From: an uncultured Sphaerochaeta sp.
GTDB lineage: Bacteria > Spirochaetota > Spirochaetia > Sphaerochaetales > Sphaerochaetaceae
Direction: 5' to 3'
Length of the DNA: 64,000 nt
NCBI RefSeq assembly: GCF_963667405.1
Contig: NZ_OY763408.1
Span: 2,565,757 to 2,629,756, forward strand
Numbering within the stretch: position 1 is the stretch's first letter; each line of letters starts with the position of its first letter. A program made the translations under genes and the position numbers. Positions 43,987 to 55,700 of this stretch are shown here, piece by piece. The notes below the pieces were generated by a model that saw only the letters and a list, made by a program, of their open reading frames with translations, did no database searches and was not told the DNA's origin.

Positions 43987-45021
43987 CTAAACTAACCCTA
44001 ATTTGGCAATTACTACTTTGGGCTGAAATTCTTCAGCTTTCTTGATGCAATTTAATTTCATCTCAGTTACTTTCTTACTATCACTATTTACATATTGCAA
44101 AATATTATATAATCCACAGTCATTTCCAAAATCATATCCAAAACCTGTTATGCCTTCTTCAATTACATCACAGAAACTCTCCCACCTTGATGCAATAACA
44201 GGTACTCCAGCTGCATAAGCATCGATAATGGTTCCAGGAATACCCTCTGTATAGAAATTTGTTGGAAATAACAACATAAAATAATCCTTGAGCACATCAA
44301 CACTTTTTTCTGACGAAACTGACCCACAGTATTTCACGTAATCAGGAAAAGTTTTTACTAATTTTGAAAACCATTCCATTTGTTCGCCATCAATCTGTCC
44401 ATAAATATCTAGAGTAAAAACAATTTTCCCAGCATTATCATTAAAATTCCTGACAGCCTCCAAAGCACTTTCTATCCCTTTTTCTTTCATTACTCTAGAA
44501 AATGTACAAAGCTTAAAAGGACCTGTAGTCATGGTAAAAAGTTCAGACTTCTTTAGAATTCGAATGTTTTTAAAATTTGGCATAACAACAATATTCCTGA
44601 AAGACATCTTTTCCATAGCTTTCTTCATAGTTTCGGTTTCAACATATATACCAGAAAATTCTGAAAGTTTTTTTTTCAGTACATTCTTATTTGAAATAAT
44701 TGAAGGTAGCCATCCTCCAATAACTATATAATGCAGCTGCCTATGAAAACAAATATTAATGCAAGCACACAATGGAATAAGAATTCTCATTCCATTATGT
44801 GCTGGAAGAAGTATGATATTACTACAACCCATAAATGCCCATATCAATTGTGTAATAATTTTGACAATTTTTTTCAATCCACCGTGTGTATCAATGATTT
44901 TGACTTGGCCTTTCCCAAACTGTTTTTCTAACTCTTCTGTAATTTGCTTAGTTTTAATTGTTTGACCATTTAGCATAATCTTGCCTTTACCAAAGTGGCC
45001 AACAACACAAATCTTTTTCAT
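43987..45021 (-). CDS. Family 4-like glycosyltransferase
   Basis: 344 residues with a GT-B fold. The C-terminal donor domain shows LCTFSRVMKEKGIESALEAV and EGIPGTIIDAYAAGVPVIAS (the E-x7-E-type motif region). The last residues (VVIAKLGLV) end 28 bases from the IS3 fragment, so a few C-terminal codons may have been replaced. It probably elongates the repeat unit after the initiating sugar transferase. Confidence 0.85.
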   Translation of the reverse strand: MKKICVVGHFGKGKIMLNGQTIKTKQITEELEKQFGKGQVKIIDTHGGLKKIVKIITQLIWAFMGCSNIILLPAHNGMRILIPLCACINICFHRQLHYIVIGGWLPSIISNKNVLKKKLSEFSGIYVETETMKKAMEKMSFRNIVVMPNFKNIRILKKSELFTMTTGPFKLCTFSRVMKEKGIESALEAVRNFNDNAGKIVFTLDIYGQIDGEQMEWFSKLVKTFPDYVKYCGSVSSEKSVDVLKDYFMLLFPTNFYTEGIPGTIIDAYAAGVPVIASRWESFCDVIEEGITGFGYDFGNDCGLYNILQYVNSDSKKVTEMKLNCIKKAEEFQPKVVIAKLGLV

Positions 45022-45117
45022 AATTAGGACTCTTCACATATTCTTCTTGCGAACCATAATCTATAAAAGCCAATCAAATTATATACGTATACATCTATAC
45101 CAAATCTGCCCACACAC

Positions 45118-45870
45118 TCACTTGACTCTGAAAATTTTGATTACACTCCAATATCCAATATGAAATATTGATCTTGCTATTGATAGCGATTCAATTTTTC
45201 TATAGAGAATCCAATGATACTTAATCAACTCAAATTTATTGCTGGATATTGAATTATTCCTAATCCTGTATCTCATTAATACATCAGGCATACCCCATAT
45301 AAACTGTTCTTTCTTGAGCATTTTAAGCCACAAAGCATCATCATTTCGCTTCCTGATATTTGGAACTTCGAATTTCCCCATCACTCTGACGTTGTACATT
45401 ACAGTGGAATTCCCAACAGGACAATCAAGCAGCAACCGATTGTAATTAGTTTTCTGGGGAGATTCTATAATTTTCTTAAGCGGTAAACCTGCTTCATCAA
45501 CTTGTTCATACGCAGTGCAGGTAAACGCATAGTCATATAATTTCATGAATGATATCTGCTTCTCGAGTTTTTCTGGCATCCAAATATCATCGCTATCCAA
45601 GAAAGCCATAAACTCACCTTCTGCAAGATTCATTGCAGTAGTCCTTGCAATTGCAGCACCTGAATTGGTTGGTAAACAATGATACTGAATTCTTTTATCC
45701 GCGTTTGCAAATGATGCAACTATCTCATCAGTATCGTCTTTAGAACAATCATCTACAATGATCATCTCCCAATTTGGGTAAGTTTGATTCAAAACCGATT
45801 TAATTGTCTCAGCAATAAACCTACCACAATTATATGTTGGAGTGATAATTGAAACCAGATTTTCAATCAT
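45118..45870 (-). CDS. Family 2 glycosyltransferase
   Basis: 250 residues. LVSIITPTYNCGRFIAETIK, WEMIIVDDCSKDDTDEIVAS and FMAFLDSDDIWMPEKLEKQI (DxDD) are the GT2 core. The short C-terminal helix is typical of the WcaA-like group. It starts one base after the stop of the initiating sugar transferase gene, so it likely adds the second sugar. Confidence 0.92.
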   Translation of the reverse strand: MIENLVSIITPTYNCGRFIAETIKSVLNQTYPNWEMIIVDDCSKDDTDEIVASFANADKRIQYHCLPTNSGAAIARTTAMNLAEGEFMAFLDSDDIWMPEKLEKQISFMKLYDYAFTCTAYEQVDEAGLPLKKIIESPQKTNYNRLLLDCPVGNSTVMYNVRVMGKFEVPNIRKRNDDALWLKMLKKEQFIWGMPDVLMRYRIRNNSISSNKFELIKYHWILYRKIESLSIARSIFHIGYWSVIKIFRVK

Positions 45871-45871
45871 T

Positions 45872-46561
45872 CTATTTTCCTATAACCTTCATTACTGTTA
45901 TCAACAAACAAGAAAAATCATTCAATATACTTAACCTTTTAATTTGCATTAAATTCAAAAGCATCTTCTCCGGTAATATCTTTTCCACATACACCAAATC
46001 AGTATTTTCTGCTTCCTTCAGAATCTTCTCTTCATCCTTGTATTCAATACTTGCCTTTGAAGTAACTCCCGCAGGAAGTAACAAGGTCGCTTTCATTTCA
46101 TCAGTGTAACAGGCTACGTACTTCGGCACTTCGGGTCTGGTTCCGACGAAGGTCATATCACCTATAAGAATGTTGAGTAACTGTGGAATTTCATCCAACC
46201 GATACTTTCTTAATTTTTTCCCTAACTTGGTTACCCTGGAATCATTGTTGATGGTAACCAGCGAACCATTCTTATCAGCATTCATTACCATGGTACGGAA
46301 CTTAAAGATCTTGAATAGCTTCCCATATTGGGTAACTCGTTCTTGCCTGTAGAACACAGGACCTTTGGAATCAGCTTTAATAAACAGAGAAACAATAAGA
46401 AATATTGGGGAAAGAACTACCAATAAAACAATCGACATGATGATGTCGAAAAGCCTTTTAATTAGTAACGAACCTGCTTTTCTCCTTAGGAGCTCATAAT
46501 ACGGCCTTACCGCATCATTCTGCATGTCTGCGGGAAGCTTATCCCATCGATTAATCAACAT
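45872..46561 (-). CDS. Initiating sugar-phosphate transferase (PglC/WcaJ-type)
   Basis: 229 residues. A re-entrant membrane helix (IKRLFDIIMSIVLLVVLSPI) precedes the catalytic core GPVFYRQERVTQYGKLFKIF, KFRTM, YRLDEIPQLLNILIGDMTFV and GTRPEVP. This is the short bacterial sugar transferase form. It moves a sugar phosphate to undecaprenyl phosphate, the first step of glycan repeat synthesis. The preceding aminotransferase gene suggests that the first sugar is an amino sugar. Confidence 0.93.
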   Translation of the reverse strand: MLINRWDKLPADMQNDAVRPYYELLRRKAGSLLIKRLFDIIMSIVLLVVLSPIFLIVSLFIKADSKGPVFYRQERVTQYGKLFKIFKFRTMVMNADKNGSLVTINNDSRVTKLGKKLRKYRLDEIPQLLNILIGDMTFVGTRPEVPKYVACYTDEMKATLLLPAGVTSKASIEYKDEEKILKEAENTDLVYVEKILPEKMLLNLMQIKRLSILNDFSCLLITVMKVIGK

Positions 46562-46567
46562 GTTGCA

Positions 46568-47776
46568 TTACCTAGTAAGCAAGTTTCGAATAGTCTGCAA
46601 AAGATAGTTAATATCTCCATCTTTCAAACACGTATGCAATGGTAATGTAACTACATTCTGAAATTGCTTGTAAGTATTTGGAAAGTCTTCAATCTTGAAT
46701 CCAAGCTTTTTGTAAGCAGTATGCATAGGAAGAGGCTTATAATGGACATTTGTGGCTATTCCAGCTTCTGCCATATTCTTGATGAACTTGTTTCTCTGTT
46801 GTTCCGAATACCCGTTGATTCTCATCAAGTAGAGGTGCCCACTCGATTCAAGAATATCGGTATAGTGTACCAGCGAAGTAACAGGCAAATCCTTCAGACC
46901 TTCGTTATACATTTCTATGATCTGTCTTCTTCTCTTGAGTATCTCTGGGTATCTTCTGAGCTGAACCAAACCTAGTGCAGCCATGATGTCAGTCATATTG
47001 CATTTGTAATAAGGGCCGACAATGTCATACTCCCATGAGCCAATTTTGGTTTTTGCCAGGGCATCCTTACTCTGTCCATGCAACGAAAGAAGCTGTAGCT
47101 CATGGTAGAGAGCTGCGCTATCAAGCCCAGGTCGGTCTTTCCAAGTAAGAGCCCCACCTTCAGCAGTAGTAAGGTTCTTCACTGCATGAAAGGAAAACGC
47201 CGTGAAGTCCGCTACTTCCCCGGCTTTTTTCCCCTTGTAGGTTGCGCCAATGGCATGGGCACTATCAGCAAGAACCATGGCTCTATCAAAGAGAGCTTGC
47301 ACTGGGGAATTCGGAGTATATAACTGCTTCTTCTCCTCGAGTACTTGGAAAAGCGTATCGTAGTCACACATCACCCCTCCAAGATCAACAGGAATGATTG
47401 CCTTGGTCTTCGTAGTAATGGCTCGCCCGACAGCCTCATAGTCCAGATGAAAAGAGCCAGGAGAGACATCAACAAGAACAGGAGTAGCCCCAACATGAAT
47501 AATGGGGCTGCAAGATGCTGTGTAGGTATAGGCACTGGTGATGACTTCATCTCCTGGGCCTATGCCCATGAGAATGAGAGCCAATTCAAGGGCTGCTGTG
47601 GCTGAATTCAAACAACACACAGTGCTGGTATTACAGAAAGTCGCCAGATTTTTCTCAAACAACTTGGTCTTTGGCCCTGTTGTTATCCAACCAGAGCGCA
47701 AAGCATCAATAACCTCGTCAATCTCTTCTTGTGTGATATCAGGAGGAGAAAAAGGAATAGATCTCTTTACTTCCAT
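46568..47776 (-). CDS. DegT/DnrJ/EryC1 nucleotide-sugar aminotransferase
   Basis: 402 residues. IPFSPPDITQEEIDEVIDAL, LNSATAALELALILMGIGPG, VLADSAHAIGATYKGK and FSFHAVKNLTTAEGGAL (PLP Lys) define the family. It is different from the VioA-like enzyme at 34950 and probably serves another sugar, perhaps a UDP-4-amino sugar for the initiating transferase. It follows the locus regulator by 17 bases. Confidence 0.9.
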   Translation of the reverse strand: MEVKRSIPFSPPDITQEEIDEVIDALRSGWITTGPKTKLFEKNLATFCNTSTVCCLNSATAALELALILMGIGPGDEVITSAYTYTASCSPIIHVGATPVLVDVSPGSFHLDYEAVGRAITTKTKAIIPVDLGGVMCDYDTLFQVLEEKKQLYTPNSPVQALFDRAMVLADSAHAIGATYKGKKAGEVADFTAFSFHAVKNLTTAEGGALTWKDRPGLDSAALYHELQLLSLHGQSKDALAKTKIGSWEYDIVGPYYKCNMTDIMAALGLVQLRRYPEILKRRRQIIEMYNEGLKDLPVTSLVHYTDILESSGHLYLMRINGYSEQQRNKFIKNMAEAGIATNVHYKPLPMHTAYKKLGFKIEDFPNTYKQFQNVVTLPLHTCLKDGDINYLLQTIRNLLTR

Positions 47777-47793
47777 ACTTCGACCTTATGCAT

Positions 47794-48345
47794 TCATACC
47801 AGAACCTTCAGAAGGTTCTCACAGGCATAGCCCCTGTGTGCTAACTTTTCTTCATCCTCAGTTCGCCACACAAGCACTACAATTTCATTAATTGACGCGT
47901 CATATAGAAGATTCTTTTCTGAATCTTCCGGAATGATCTTTGCCTCAACCGATAAAGAATTGACCATTCCTTCAATGAGAAGATACATCTCATCATTTGG
48001 CCCATAGAAACAGATAATTCGCTTGGGATACTTCTTCTGCAAAGTATGCACCAAAGAAACCATCTTCTGCTGATACTCCATCAGCTCCCTATACGTCCTG
48101 ACTATATACCCATACGTTCTCTCAAGCTTGTTGGCAATGCCTGCAGGGGTGAGAAAGTACTTCACTGAGTTGGGCTGAAGTCTTTCGATTTTCAGCAAGC
48201 CTTTCTTGACCATGCGCTTGAGCAGGATGTTGATCGTTCCCAAGGACACACCGACATGCTCAGACAACTGCCGTTGCGTTGCATCTGAGTTCTGGTCCAG
48301 ATAGGAGAGAATGGAAAACTCTTTGGTGGTACTTTCTGGTAACAT
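47794..48345 (-). CDS. Winged-helix regulator of the glycan locus
   Basis: 183 residues. The N-terminal winged helix (SDATQRQLSEHVGVSLGTIN then ILLKRMVKKGLLKI) is MarR-like. A helical linker and a C-terminal domain (RIICFYGPNDEMYLLIEGMV) of unknown role follow. It is the first gene of the polysaccharide operon and probably controls it. No good ribosome site lies before the ATG. A 10-bp hairpin lies about 60 bases upstream. Confidence 0.8.
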   Translation of the reverse strand: MLPESTTKEFSILSYLDQNSDATQRQLSEHVGVSLGTINILLKRMVKKGLLKIERLQPNSVKYFLTPAGIANKLERTYGYIVRTYRELMEYQQKMVSLVHTLQKKYPKRIICFYGPNDEMYLLIEGMVNSLSVEAKIIPEDSEKNLLYDASINEIVVLVWRTEDEEKLAHRGYACENLLKVLV

Positions 48346-48403
48346 GTTGGTGTTGATGAGAATGTGCGTTCATTCTTTGAACATTGTATACGAAACAACC
48401 CCT

Positions 48404-48426
48404 TTTCGAGGACAGCGTCCTCGAAA
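48404..48426 (-). promoter_or_regulatory. Hairpin/operator upstream of the glycan operon
   Basis: Perfect 10-bp inverted repeat TTTCGAGGAC / GTCCTCGAAA with a three-base loop, about 60 bases before the regulator start. TATACAAT, a possible -10, lies between it and the gene. It may be an operator or an upstream terminator. Confidence 0.4.
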
Positions 48427-48961
48427 GAGGATGTTTTGATTTGCAATAGTTATTGATGTTTTTCGGCAGGAATCAGGAACACAGCTTCGCCAGAACAGCT
48501 ACAAAAGAGTACTGCACAACTCTGGGTAACCATAACCTATACACCGGCTGCCGAAACACTCACGGTGTATATCTTCCTGCCAAAGCAGTGTCGATCAGAC
48601 ACAGGTGCTTACAAGAAGAAAACCTGCCAGGGAGGAAATGGTTACTCTTGTGACATGTGTGTGCAGAACCCCTATCACTTCCACCCCGTGTATTGAACCT
48701 CATAGTACCATCAGTTCTATATCGGTTCAACTCAATTTGCAGATTTTCTCTACAAATATGACCTCATTCTATGCTGAGAACCAAAATTGCCAGCCTTTCA
48801 GTAAGACTTGCTAGACACATGTACAACCTATGAACTTCTTACCTAATCTACTCTGGTAAAGAGAAATCTGAATGTCTTTCGGTTTGGCTGAAGCAGAAAT
48901 AGTCTGATATTAAAAAATCCGCATTGAGCCTTCTAAATGTTTTTTTCACCAGCAGTTTTCT

Positions 48962-48999
48962 GCCGAATCGTTGCCTGCAACGATTCGAGAAAGCCGAAG
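48962..48999. repeat. Palindromic repeat, copy 1
   Basis: CGAATCGTTGC-CT-GCAACGATTCG (48964-48987), an 11-bp perfect stem, followed by AGAAAGCCGAAG. Identical to 49136-49171 over 36 bases, 172 bases away. It resembles a REP-type element. Confidence 0.7.
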
Positions 49000-49133
49000 C
49001 TTTGTTTCTTTTACTTCCCCTGAATGCTTCGAGCATAGATGCCTAACGTTTTGCTGAAAAACCGAGTTTTACTGTATCATTGAACTCTGAATGTACCCGA
49101 AATAATTCTCACTTTTACGTCGGCTACTCTTCT

Positions 49134-49171
49134 ACCGAATCGTTGCCTGCAACGATTCGAGAAAGCCGAAG
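49134..49171. repeat. Palindromic repeat, copy 2
   Basis: Second copy of the 36-base palindromic unit, starting about ten bases past the stop of the outer-membrane protein gene (minus strand), where it may stabilise or end the transcript. No T-run follows. Confidence 0.7.
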
Positions 49172-49180
49172 ATAGTTGTA

Positions 49181-49720
49181 CTAGAAACGATAGCGCAGAG
49201 AGACCTGCGGAAACATATTAACCATCGTCTCATTGAGCTTGGGATTGTACATACCTATATAGACAAACTCAGTTCCGATGGCAAAGTGTTCAAAGAGAAT
49301 GGTCTCCACTCCTATACCACCACCAAGGCCGAAGTTGAGCTGCAAGGGACCTGCAGTATAAACACCTGAACCAAGACTTGTTTCCACAGCCTCCTCATAG
49401 CCTTGGTGATGCACACCCAAGACGAGGTAGAGCTTTCCTTCCAACCAGCTGTTGATCGTATGCTCTACCAGCGGGTACTGCAGTTCAAGACCCAGGTTGT
49501 AGACAAGGCGATCACTATCCTCTTCCAGCTCTGTGCGGTAGAGCATGCCACCGGCTACCTGCCAACCAAGGTTCTGTGTCCACACCTGATAACTGGCCCC
49601 GATGCCAGAGAGCCTGCCAACCTGCACCCCCAGGGAGTGGGGGTACTCGTTGGCAACAAGAGGAACGGAAGTTATGAGTGACAGCATGATGGCAAGAACA
49701 CATCCACGTAGGTATTTCAT
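49181..49720 (-). CDS. Small outer-membrane beta-barrel-like protein
   Basis: 179 residues. A signal peptide (MKYLRGCVLAIMLSLITSVP then LVANEYP) is followed by alternating strands rich in Gly and aromatics, ending SLRYRF: a terminal Phe as in outer-membrane barrels. LNFGLGGGIGVETILFEHFA is a typical barrel strand pair. The longer open frame upstream has no function, as it overlaps the lipoprotein gene. It starts 46 bases after that gene and may be co-transcribed with it. Confidence 0.7.
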   Translation of the reverse strand: MKYLRGCVLAIMLSLITSVPLVANEYPHSLGVQVGRLSGIGASYQVWTQNLGWQVAGGMLYRTELEEDSDRLVYNLGLELQYPLVEHTINSWLEGKLYLVLGVHHQGYEEAVETSLGSGVYTAGPLQLNFGLGGGIGVETILFEHFAIGTEFVYIGMYNPKLNETMVNMFPQVSLRYRF

Positions 49721-49766
49721 ACCCACAGCGTAGCACCAGTTTATTGGTTTGTCTTTAGCTGCAGGC

Positions 49767-52700
49767 CTAGAAAGCACGGGCTGCACGAAGTTGGAAAAGA
49801 TTGTCCTTTGGCATGGGAGAGTAAGATTTCCCTCCACTAACGTACAAGTAAGCATTTGAGCTACTGGATTCGCTACTGCTCCAGTAAACACCACTGAGTA
49901 ATGTGAATGCTCCTGCTTTGGCATCAGTTAGCCTAGCCATTTGGTCTAGTTCCAAGACGCTGGGCAGGAACCAATCGGAATAGCCTCCTTGGCGATAGAC
50001 TTCCCTGCAGAGGTCGGCGCCACTGTAGATGTATGAATAGTTGGACAAAGCAGCGATCATGGCAAGGCTGTTTGCTTCACCAGTTCCGATAGCTAGGGAA
50101 GTATCTATCAGGGTGTAATTTATATGATACAAATAGGTTATCTTGCCTCCCCATTCGTATGTCGTCTCTCCCTTGTGGTAGGCATCGACCACATCAGTGG
50201 AAGCAGCTTCCAGATAGCGCCAACCATCAGAATAGACACCCTTGTCATGGAACACCACCCCGCCTGCTGGTCCAAGGTCGCCTACTCCACCAGACCACCA
50301 CTTGGCATAGAGCGTGGTGTTGGCTGTTATGGTCTGGGTAGCAAAGTCAAACCGCTGGGTAAGGTTGCTATCGGCATACCAGAGGTTGAAGACATAGCCG
50401 CTTCTGGTGGGGTCGGCAGGAGCGCTGATGGTTGCGCCATGGCGAATTCCAGTATAGGCAGAGACTGCCGACCCACCATTGCTTTGAAAGGTGACGGTAT
50501 AGGTCTTGCGATCATAGTAGAGTTTCAGCACCAACGAGCCGTTTGCTGTAATGGTTCCGGTTGCAACAGTGCTTGAGTTGCTCTCGTCTTTGGTGAAGCC
50601 TGTGTCGGTCTTGTAAACTGCTGCTGCAAGAGTATCGGTAACCCCAGAGAGATTTTCAGTCTCAAACAGGGTGTACCCTGACCCACTCACATCCTGCTGA
50701 TAGTGTTCCACCTTGTAGGCTGTGTTGGTATTGGGTGTCCATTTTGCATAGAGATAGTGCCAGTTGGTAGCGGTAACCGTGGTGGTGCTGATAACCTGAG
50801 TCCCTGTACCATTGTCTCCTGTCCACCACCCAGCGAAGGTATAGCCAGTTCGTGTCGTGGTGGGGAGCGTACCATAGGCAGTGTTATAGTCGCGGTAGAT
50901 GGTCTCAGGACTGGTAGTGGTTCCTCCTTCCTCATCAAAGGCAATGCTGATAGTCAAAGGTGTCCATTTTGCATAGAGAGTGGCGTTAGCTGCCCCTATG
51001 GAGTAGTTGGCCTTGTCTTGATACACCACACTGCCACTGCTGGTGGTTGCCCAGCCACTGAAGGTAAAGCCGGTACGGGTATAGGTATTGGCGGAAAGCG
51101 GAGTGCTGGTGGCATACAACAGGGTTTGGGTTTTTGTGGTGTTGGTCCCATCGTTCTTGTTGAAGGTAAGTGTATAGGTATTTTTCTGCCACTGGGCATA
51201 GAGGTTCACATCGGCACCTCCAATGGTATAGAGGGCCTGGTTGAGATACTGCGTGCCAAGCCCGTTGGCCTGGGTATTCCACCCGGTGAATGAATAGCCG
51301 GTACGGGTGAAGGCATTAGCCGTAAGGTTTGCCTGGGTGTTGTAAGGTATGGCTTGGCTTGCCATGGTTCCACTGCCACCATTGGCATTGAAGATGACAT
51401 GGTAGTTTGTCAACGTCCACTTGGCATGCAAGGTTATATCCCCAGTGGAACCGTTGGGTATGGTGGTAATGGCACTTTCTGAGAAGTCGGATGCTGCATA
51501 CCACCCACCAAAGTCATAGTGAAGCTTTGTAGGAGTTGCTAGGGTAATGGTGGGCGTCTCAATGGTGTAGGATGGAGGATTGGAACTTTCATTCGTCCCG
51601 CCATTGAGCACATAGGTGATGGTATAGGAGTCGGGGACCCACTTGGCGTAGAAGGTCTTGTCACCGAACGAACCATTTGGGATGGCCGTAACGGCAGTGC
51701 CTGTGAATTCACTGGTGGCGTACCACCCACCAAAGGTGTAGTGGCTTCTGGTGGGATTGAGCAAGGTGATCGTGTTCTCCAGAATGGTATAGACTGTTGG
51801 ATTGCCTGGAGCATTGGTACCACTGCCCAGTTCATAGCTGACTGAATAGAATGCCACAGCCCACTTCGCATACAGCGTTTTGTTTCCCATCGAGCCCTTG
51901 GGTATCAGAGGCTGGGGTATGGACAAGTTCACATCAGCATACCAGCCAACGAAGTCATACCCGTCACGGGTAGGAGCAGCAAGGGTAATGGTTTCGCTTT
52001 CTATACTGTAGTGCGCTGGATTGTCTTGGCTGTTGGTTCCCCCATTCAGGGTGTAGGCAATGTCATAGGTGATGGCATCCCAATGGGCCAAGAGGGTGTG
52101 GTCTTCAGCCAAGGCAACCAGCGAACTCTCGGTAAAGAGCGAACTGCTTCCGATGCTGGAGTGGTACCACCCTGCCAAGGTATAGCCATCACGGCTGGAG
52201 GTTGCAAAGCTTCCATAGGCAGAACCGAAGGTTACCTGCTTGGAAGAAGGATCGGGAGCACTCCCACCCTGACCATCGAAGGTCACGGTATAGGTGTTTG
52301 CTGTCCATTGGGCATAGAGGGTATGGTCTGCTGCGGTGGTGACAGTTATAGTGCTCTCAATCTTGTCTCCTCCACTTGCTGCAGTAAACCAACCGGCAAA
52401 CGTGTAACCGCTTCTGGTGGTGGTTGCCAGATTTCCATACGTGCTGTCGTAGGTCACTGTCTTGCTGGTTGGATTCGGGGTGGATCCACTTTGCGCATCA
52501 AAGGTCACGGTATAGGTGTGGGCTGTCCAATGAGCATAGAGAGTATGATCTGCATCAACAGAGACGGTGGAGGTATTCTCTGTCTTGTCTCCCCCACTTG
52601 CTGCAGTATACCAACCGGCAAAGGTATAGCCGGTTCTGCTGGTGGTTGGTAATTCGCCATAGGAACTGCCGAAAGTTACCCGCTTGGAGGTGGGGTCAGG

Positions 52701-55700
52701 TACAGCTCCCCCCTGTCCGTCAAAACTCACCGTATAGGTGTTTGCTGCCCATTGGGCATAGAGGGTGAGGTGTTCACTTCCCATGGTGATACTGGCCTGA
52801 TCAGCATAGCTGGTGCCCGAGCCGTCGGCTTGGGTATTCCAGCCATTGAAGCTGTAACCGGTTAGGGTAAAGGCGTTGGCATCAAGCGTTGCCTGGTAGG
52901 TGTAGCGTATGGATTGGTCATCCATGAAACTGCTGCCACCATTGGGTTTGAATATGACAAGGTAGTAGGTGGGAAGCCACTTGGCATACAGTGTTTTGGC
53001 ACCGGAGGATCCAGTGTCAATGGTGGTGATGGGAGTACCAGAGAAGCTAGAGGTTTCGTACCAGCCCCAGAAGTCATAGTGTGTCTTGGTAGGATCATCC
53101 AAGGTGATGGTCGTTGTCTCTATGGTGTAGGACGCAGGGTTGGTCACTGCATTGGTTCCCCCATCAAGATCGTACGTAATGGTGTAAGAGGTAGGCGTCC
53201 ACTTGGCATAGAAAGCCTTTGCGCCTGTAGAACCATTGAGAATTGAGGTAACCGGAGAACCCGAGAACGCACTGCTCGTATACCAACCATCGAAGGTATA
53301 GTTTGGTTTGGTGGGTTCGGCCAAGGTAATGGTGGGTGTCTCTATGGTATAGGAAGCAGGATTCGAATCCGCATTGGTTCCACCATTCAGGGTGTAGGTG
53401 ATGGAATAGGAGTCAGCTGTCCACTTTGCATAAAGTGTGGTCATATCCATTACAGTATCAGAAGCAAAGTCCCAAGCTGTGGTAAGAGCTGCTTCCTTAT
53501 ACCAGCCAGCAAAAGAGTAGCCTTGCTTGGTTGGGTCGTTGGGCGTAGTGACCTTCGCTTCATACTTCTGGTATATCAGGTCACTTACACTCGACCCACC
53601 ATTGCTCGCAAAGGAGACAGTGTAGGTGTTTCGGGTATAGTACAGCTTCAGGACCAGCGAGCCATTTCCTGCTATGGTGCCGCTTGCTACAGTGCTTGCA
53701 TTGCTCTCATCCTTGGTGAAGCCTGTGTAGGTCTTGTAGACTGCTGTTGCAACAGTATCGGTAACCCCAGAGAGATTTTCAGTCTCAAAAAGAGTGTAGC
53801 CGGCATCATTGAGATTTTGCTTGTAGTGCTCTGTCTTGTAGGCAGTCGTGGTTTTTGCTGTCCAGCGGGCATACAACAAGTGGTTCGAAGCTGTGGCAAC
53901 CGTAGAGGTTGTTTCAATCTTTGTACCACCAGAACTGGCAGTGTACCAGCCAGACAAAGTGTAGCCATCCCTACTCGTTGTTGCCAACGATACATAGGTA
54001 CTATCGTAGGTAACAGTTTTCGTTGTTGGCACTGGTGTAGTTCCACCTTGCTTGTCAAAGGTCACCGTGTAGGTTTTGGCTGTCCACTGGGCATACAGGG
54101 TAACGGTGCCAGCACCAATGGAGTAGTTTGCCTTGTCTCCATAGTTGGTACCCGTGCCGTTGGCTTGGGTATTCCAACCAGCAAAGCTGTAGCCGATACG
54201 GGTATAGCTGTTGGCAGTCAATGCGGTACTGGTCTGGTACTTCAGGTCCTGGGTGACTTGTGTTCCTGAACCACCGTTTGCATCGAAGGTGAGCCTGTAC
54301 GTGTTTCGGTCATAGTAGCGCTTGAGGACGAGGGATCCGTCGGAGAGGATGGCTGCTTCTGTCAGTCGCTCACTCTTGGTGGTGTTCTCAGTGAAGCCTG
54401 AATACGTCTTGGCCTCAGAAGTACCGGTGGTTGCTGTGGTACCGGTCTTTGCTACCGACTCTTGCAAGGTGTAGGTGGAACCATTGGTATCCTGCAGGTA
54501 GTAGTTGACGGTATAGGGGGTAGTAGTGTTGGGGGCCCACTTGGCATAGAGGGAGGTATAGGTTTGGATCATATCATTTGCGAAGTTCCAGGCTGTGGCA
54601 AGGGTAGCTTCCTTGTACCAGCCAGAGAAGGTGTAGCCTTGTCTGGTTGGGTCTGTGGGCTTTGCCATCGTTGCCCCGTAGGGTTGGTTGGTCAGGTCGC
54701 TGATCGTCGCTGTGCTGTTTGTCTGGAAGGAGACAGTATAGGTGTTTCGGGTGTAGTACAGCCCTAGGACCAGCGAACCATCCCCTTCAATCGTGCCGCT
54801 TTTTTGGGTGCTTGCATTGCTCTCATCCTTGGTGAAGCCTGTGTAGGTCTTGTAGACTGCTGTAGCAATAGTATCGGTAACCCCAGAAAGATTTTCAGTC
54901 TCAAACAGGGTGTAGTCATCGTTGATTAGGTTCTGCTTGTAGTGCTCTGTCTTGTAGGCAGTCGTATTGCTTGCGGTCCAGCGTGCATACAAAAAGTGGT
55001 TCGAAGCTGTGGATACGGTGGTAGTGTTCTCGATCTTGGTGCCATCACTCATTTGGGTGTACCAGCCAGCAAAGGTGTAGCCATCCCTGCTGGTTGCAGC
55101 TAGATTTCCATAGGTGCTGTTGTAGGTGACAGTTTTGCTGGTGGGAAGCGGATTGGTTCCACCTTGCTCATCAAAGGTTACGGTGTAGGATCTTGGTGCC
55201 CATTGGGCATAGAGGGTGGTGTCCGTTCCGCCCATGGTGTAGTATACCTGATCTGTGTATGAGCTGCCCAATCCATTCGCTTGGGTATTCCATGCAGTGA
55301 ATGCATATCCGGTACGGGTAAATGCATTTGCATCAAGCATTGCCTGGGTATTGTAGGGTATGGCTTGGCTGGACATACTCCCACTGCCGCCGTTGGCATT
55401 GAAGATGACAGAGTAAGAATTCAGTGTCCACTTGGCATAGAAAGCCTTTGTGCCTGTTGAGCCTTGGTCGATGGAGGTAACCGGAGAGCCGGAGAACGTA
55501 CTGTTCGTATACCAACCATCGAAGGTGTAGTTTGGTTTGGTAGGTTCAGCCAAGGTAACGGTGGGTGTCTGTATGGTATAGGAGTCAGGATTCGAGACTG
55601 CATTGGTTCCACCACTCAGGGTGTAGGTGATGGCATAGGAGTCAACAGTCCAGTGGGCATACAGCGTATGGTCAGCTTGTGTGGATACGGTGGTGGTGTT

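Larger units (their letters stand above)
48427..49180. other. Intergenic region with two repeat hairpins
   Basis: About 750 bases without a credible gene; short open frames there lack family signals. It contains the two palindromic repeats at 48964 and 49136 and separates the glycan operon from the outer-membrane protein gene. Confidence 0.5.

Noticed and set aside
53341..53380. GATTCGAATCC resembling a tRNA T-arm
   Set aside because: It lies inside the repeat lipoprotein gene and no cloverleaf can be folded around it.
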